NCBI GenBank assembly: GCA_947446935.1
Contig: CANFIV010000052.1
Coordinates: forward strand, 1-8,268
DNA length: 8,268 nt
Source: Sphingomonadaceae bacterium
Lineage (GTDB): Bacteria; Pseudomonadota; Alphaproteobacteria; Sphingomonadales; Sphingomonadaceae
Direction: 5' to 3'
This document shows positions 6,777 through 8,268 of this stretch, piece by piece. The first letter of the stretch is position 1; each line of letters starts with the position of its first letter. A model generated the notes under the pieces. That model was not told where the DNA came from. It made no database searches and saw nothing but the letters and a program-made list of their open reading frames with translations. Made by a program: the position numbers and the translations under genes.

Positions 6777-6821
6777 AAAAAAGGCGGCTGCGGTCAGCCA
6801 GGGAGACTGAACCGCAGCCGC
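6777..6821 (-). terminator. Strong intrinsic terminator of the CC_3515-like gene
   Basis: Positions 6784-6794 (gcggctgcggt) and 6811-6821 (accgcagccgc) form a perfect 11-bp stem, mostly GC, with a 16-base loop. On the minus strand it is followed by six T residues (6782-6777). It lies 69 bases after the stop of the CC_3515-like gene and 39 bases before the start of the exported-protein gene. The other direction has no T-tract, so it acts on the minus strand only. Confidence 0.9.
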
Positions 6822-6889
6822 TCAGGGCAGGGCACGCTGGCCGGGTGTGGGCGAGATGCGTGCGCTGAAGAGACGGTTGGAAAGAGGGA

Positions 6890-7240
6890 TCAGGACTTGG
6901 TGGCGTTGCAGCGGGCCAGATCTTCGACAGCCAGTTCACCCTTGGGCGTAGCGAAGTGGCTGATCTGGCCGACCTTTGCAGCGAGCTTGGTGCAAACCAT
7001 GACCGGGCGGGCGGTGTCCTGCGCAGCCGAGCAGGCCGCTCCGCTGCAGTTCCACAACACATCACCCAGCATGAGCTTGGCTGGCTTGGCGACCGGCGCG
7101 GCAAGTGTGACCGAGTAGAAGGCATTCGCGTCCGCAGCGCGGACCGGCGTGGCGGTCATCGCAAAGCTGCCGGCGGTGGCGACGAGCGCGAGAACGGCGG
7201 GAAGCAGCTGGCGCAGCGTGCTGGTGGGTTGAGCAATCAT
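6890..7240 (-). CDS. Small exported four-cysteine protein, CC_3515-like
   Basis: This is a 116-residue protein with a signal peptide (1-35; hydrophobic core LLPAVLALVATAGSFAM, cleavage after VRA). The mature part of about 81 residues opens with ADANAFYSVTLAAPVAKPAK and holds four cysteines at 65, 70, 83 and 111, in the contexts VLWNCSGAACSAA, PVMVCTKL and LARCNAT. The pattern resembles the small alphaproteobacterial family annotated as CC_3515 after a Caulobacter locus; I base that on memory of its motifs. The function of the family is unknown. The cysteine layout fits two disulfides in the periplasm. The ATG at 7238-7240 is chosen because AAGGAG (7248-7253) sits 7 bases upstream; a longer reading adds 8 residues with no ribosome site. 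It is transcribed away from the HxlR gene and ends in its own terminator. Confidence 0.85.
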   Translation of the reverse strand: MIAQPTSTLRQLLPAVLALVATAGSFAMTATPVRAADANAFYSVTLAAPVAKPAKLMLGDVLWNCSGAACSAAQDTARPVMVCTKLAAKVGQISHFATPKGELAVEDLARCNATKS

Positions 7241-7247
7241 GAGACTT

Positions 7248-7253
7248 CTCCTT
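7248..7253 (-). promoter_or_regulatory. Shine-Dalgarno site deciding the start of the CC_3515-like gene
   Basis: AAGGAG on the minus strand lies 7 bases before the ATG at 7238-7240. It rules out the in-frame upstream start at 7264. Confidence 0.7.
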
Positions 7254-7336
7254 GGCCTGTTCAATCTTGGGGTTTGGCAATGTCGAGCCCGGAAAAGCGC
7301 TTGTGGGAGAGGATGCGATTTCCGTTGCGAATCGAT

Positions 7337-7352
7337 ACCTACCTTATTAGGT
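7337..7352. promoter_or_regulatory. Short inverted repeat in the HxlR divergent gap
   Basis: accta (7337-7341) and taggt (7348-7352) form a 5-bp inverted repeat with a 6-base AT-rich centre. It abuts the larger palindrome at 7351-7372. It may overlap promoter elements of the CC_3515-like gene; support is weak. Confidence 0.3.
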
Positions 7353-7372
7353 TTTTAGTTGCAACTAGAAAC
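7351..7372. promoter_or_regulatory. Candidate HxlR operator (22-bp near-perfect palindrome)
   Basis: The core tagttgcaacta (7356-7367) is a perfect 12-bp palindrome. It extends to 22 bp (gttt...aaac ends) with a single mismatched pair at 7355/7368. The surroundings are AT-rich within an otherwise GC-rich window, as expected of a promoter region. It lies 24 bases before the HxlR start and 110 bases before the CC_3515-like start, in the gap they share. HxlR proteins bind as dimers to palindromes in their own divergent promoters, so this is the obvious candidate. The palindrome is seen; the binding is inference. Confidence 0.7.
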
Positions 7373-7396
7373 TTACATTGCCGATCACAAAAGAGT

Positions 7397-7906
7397 ATGA
7401 CACAAGACGCCATGGAAAAGCTTCGCGAACCCCTCGCCGATATCGCCCTCTGCGGGCTACCCCTCGCGCTTGAGGCGATGGGCGAGCGATGGTCGTTCAT
7501 GATTCTGCGCGCGGCCTTCAACAAGGTCCGGCACTTTGAAGAGTTCCTCGAATCGCTCGGCATCGCGCGCAACATTCTCTCGAACCGGCTTTCACGGCTG
7601 GTCGAGGCGGGAATCCTGAAGCGCGAGCATTGCGCCGATGATCGGCGCCGCATCGAATACCGGCTCACGCCCAAGGGCTATGACTTGCTCCCCGCCATGC
7701 TGGCGCTGCGTCAATGGGGCGAAAAGTGGGAAATGACCGCCCCGGCAAATCCGGTTCTGTGCGATAGCCGCGACGGCTTGCCAATCGCGCCGATTGCGAT
7801 CCTTGCACATGATGGCCGGGTTCTCGAAGGGGCCGACCTGACGTGGCGCGAATGGCGCGATGTCGAGGCGGCCGAGAAGCAGAAGCTGGTGCAGAGCGCG
7901 CGCTGA
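7397..7906 (+). CDS. HxlR-family winged-helix transcriptional regulator
   Basis: This 169-residue cytoplasmic regulator binds DNA as a dimer. The HxlR winged-helix domain spans about residues 19-115, with the family signature C19-GLPLALEAMGERWSFMILR, then FEEFLESLGIARNILSNRLSRLVEAGIL, the wing (REHCADDRRRIEYRLTPKGYDLLP) and the dimer helix LALRQWGEKWE. The last 50 residues form a small C-terminal extension (PVLCDSRDGLPIAPIAILAHDGRVL), common in this subfamily. Cys19 aligns with the N-terminal Cys that some family members (YodB, HypR) use to sense quinones or disulfide stress; whether it does so here is unknown. The start ATG at 7397 has only a weak AAGAG site just upstream; an in-frame ATG at 7412 is possible. 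The open frame extends back to 6956, but that part is antisense to the CC_3515-like gene. The gene diverges from the latter and probably represses it and itself. Confidence 0.93.
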   Translation: MTQDAMEKLREPLADIALCGLPLALEAMGERWSFMILRAAFNKVRHFEEFLESLGIARNILSNRLSRLVEAGILKREHCADDRRRIEYRLTPKGYDLLPAMLALRQWGEKWEMTAPANPVLCDSRDGLPIAPIAILAHDGRVLEGADLTWREWRDVEAAEKQKLVQSAR

Positions 7907-7921
7907 AGTCCCGCCTGAAGA

Positions 7922-7968
7922 AAACCTGAAAAAGACGAAACCTGAAAAAGACGAAACCTGAAAAAGAC
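7922..7968. repeat. Three tandem copies of a 16-bp unit with A5/T5 tracts
   Basis: The unit aaacctgaaaaagacg runs three times in a row (7922-7937, 7938-7953, 7954-7969, with the final base changed). The step of 16 is not a multiple of three, and the stretch is non-coding between the HxlR stop and the UrcA-family stop. On the minus strand each copy gives CTTTTTC, so the array provides three successive T5 tracts after the hairpin at 7967-8028. Replication slippage is a simple origin. Confidence 0.9.
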
Positions 7969-8028
7969 AGGGTCGCCTCGGATCATGCGGGGCTGGACGA
8001 AGACCGCATGATGGGCTGACGACCCTGT
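7961..8028 (-). terminator. Two-part hairpin with T-tract downstream of the UrcA-family gene
   Basis: An outer 9-bp stem (acagggtcg at 7967-7975 with cgaccctgt at 8020-8028) encloses an inner 9-bp stem (atcatgcgg at 7982-7990 with ccgcatgat at 8004-8012). The loop is 13 bases and the interior loop is asymmetric (6 and 7 bases). On the minus strand CTTTTTC follows at once (7966-7960), so it should terminate the UrcA-family transcript, whose stop lies 81 bases earlier. The plus direction lacks a T-tract, though the structure may still protect the 3' end of the HxlR mRNA. Confidence 0.75.
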
Positions 8029-8109
8029 GACGCGCGCGGCTGGGGGACTGGAACCGACCGCGCCTCACGTTTCTAGCTGGCCTTTCTGGCTTGTCTGGCC
8101 GGCCGATAT

Positions 8110-8268
8110 TCAGCGGCTCACCATTTTGACGCTGGAAATGCTGGCCACCTGGCGATGGGCCGATTGCAGGGCGTTGCGATAACAGCGACGCGCTTCCATG
8201 GCCTCGCTCAGCGGGTGGGGGCCGTAGTTCGCAGTGCACACGGCATTCGCAGCGCGGCGCAACCGGGC
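8110..8268 (-). CDS. UrcA family protein, C-terminal part (5' end beyond window edge)
   Basis: The last 52 codons and the TGA stop (8110-8112) are visible; the signal peptide and N-terminal half lie past the right edge. The sequence ARLRRAANAVCTANYG, then MEARRCYRNALQSAHRQV, matches the C-terminal pattern of UrcA family proteins: an Arg-rich helix ending AA..VC, a short loop, then a second helix with Cys and Ala-rich spacing. The two cysteines, at visible positions 11 and 29, probably form a disulfide in the periplasm. The family is small, exported and common in sphingomonads and Caulobacter; the name comes from a uranium-responsive Caulobacter gene, and its molecular role is unknown. The gene converges on HxlR and is followed by a hairpin terminator. 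Identification rests on half the protein. Confidence 0.72.
   Translation of the reverse strand, partial: ARLRRAANAVCTANYGPHPLSEAMEARRCYRNALQSAHRQVASISSVKMVSR

Noticed and set aside
6739..7125. Upstream extension of the exported-protein frame on the minus strand
   Set aside because: It crosses a strong terminator and overlaps the CC_3515-like gene in another frame. The signal peptide begins at 6738.
6956..7396. Upstream extension of the HxlR frame
   Set aside because: It is antisense to the CC_3515-like gene, and HxlR proteins start close to the conserved Cys region, as they do from 7397.
7922..7968. Possible CRISPR array
   Set aside because: The copies are contiguous 16-bp units with no spacers, and no cas gene is present.
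7592..8239. Minus-strand open frame across HxlR, the repeats and the UrcA-family gene
   Set aside because: It is out of frame with the UrcA-family reading, runs through the hairpin and repeats, and is antisense to HxlR.

Overview
The window is high-GC, densely coded DNA of the alphaproteobacterial type. The mix of families points to a sphingomonad (Sphingomonadales, perhaps Erythrobacteraceae-like): UrcA and CC_3515-type small exported proteins, an XRE/MmyB-like regulator, a stomatin/NfeD pair and a bifunctional PBP1A-type enzyme. The taxonomy is inferred from gene content and base composition alone. Ten protein genes are supported; the two at the window edges are incomplete. No rRNA, tRNA, CRISPR array, transposase or phage gene was seen, and every gap between genes is shorter than 300 bases.

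Left block (1-1751). A limonene-1,2-epoxide-hydrolase-like gene (minus strand, cut by the left edge) follows an XRE regulator with an MmyB-like ligand-binding domain (398-1207, minus). In the short gap between them lies an exact 16-bp tandem duplication that looks like a double operator. A four-helix membrane protein of unknown function (1311-1751, plus) diverges from the regulator and ends only 5 bases from the convergent PBP gene.

Central block (1757-6738, all minus). In the direction of transcription this holds a 232-residue exported protein with two homologous-looking halves, an SPFH/stomatin membrane protein, NfeD (4 bases later, almost certainly co-translated with the SPFH gene), methionine sulfoxide reductase B, and a PBP1A-family peptidoglycan glycosyltransferase/transpeptidase. 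The common theme is envelope maintenance: membrane-domain organisation, oxidised-protein repair and wall synthesis. Only the SPFH-NfeD coupling is strong evidence of joint function.

Right block (6777-8268). A small exported four-cysteine protein (CC_3515-like, minus) ends in a strong intrinsic terminator. It diverges from an HxlR-family repressor gene (plus). The gap between them carries a nearly perfect 22-bp palindrome, the best operator candidate in the window. Beyond HxlR, a UrcA-family gene enters from the right edge on the minus strand. The convergent gap holds a long two-part hairpin followed, in the UrcA direction, by three tandem 16-bp copies that each carry a T5 tract.

Most of the window is ordinary chromosome. 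The items deserving a second look are the non-coding repeats and palindromes (357-388, 7351-7372, 7922-8028), the duplicated four-cysteine exported protein, and the unrecognised membrane protein. I found no convincing evidence of a wholly new multi-gene system.
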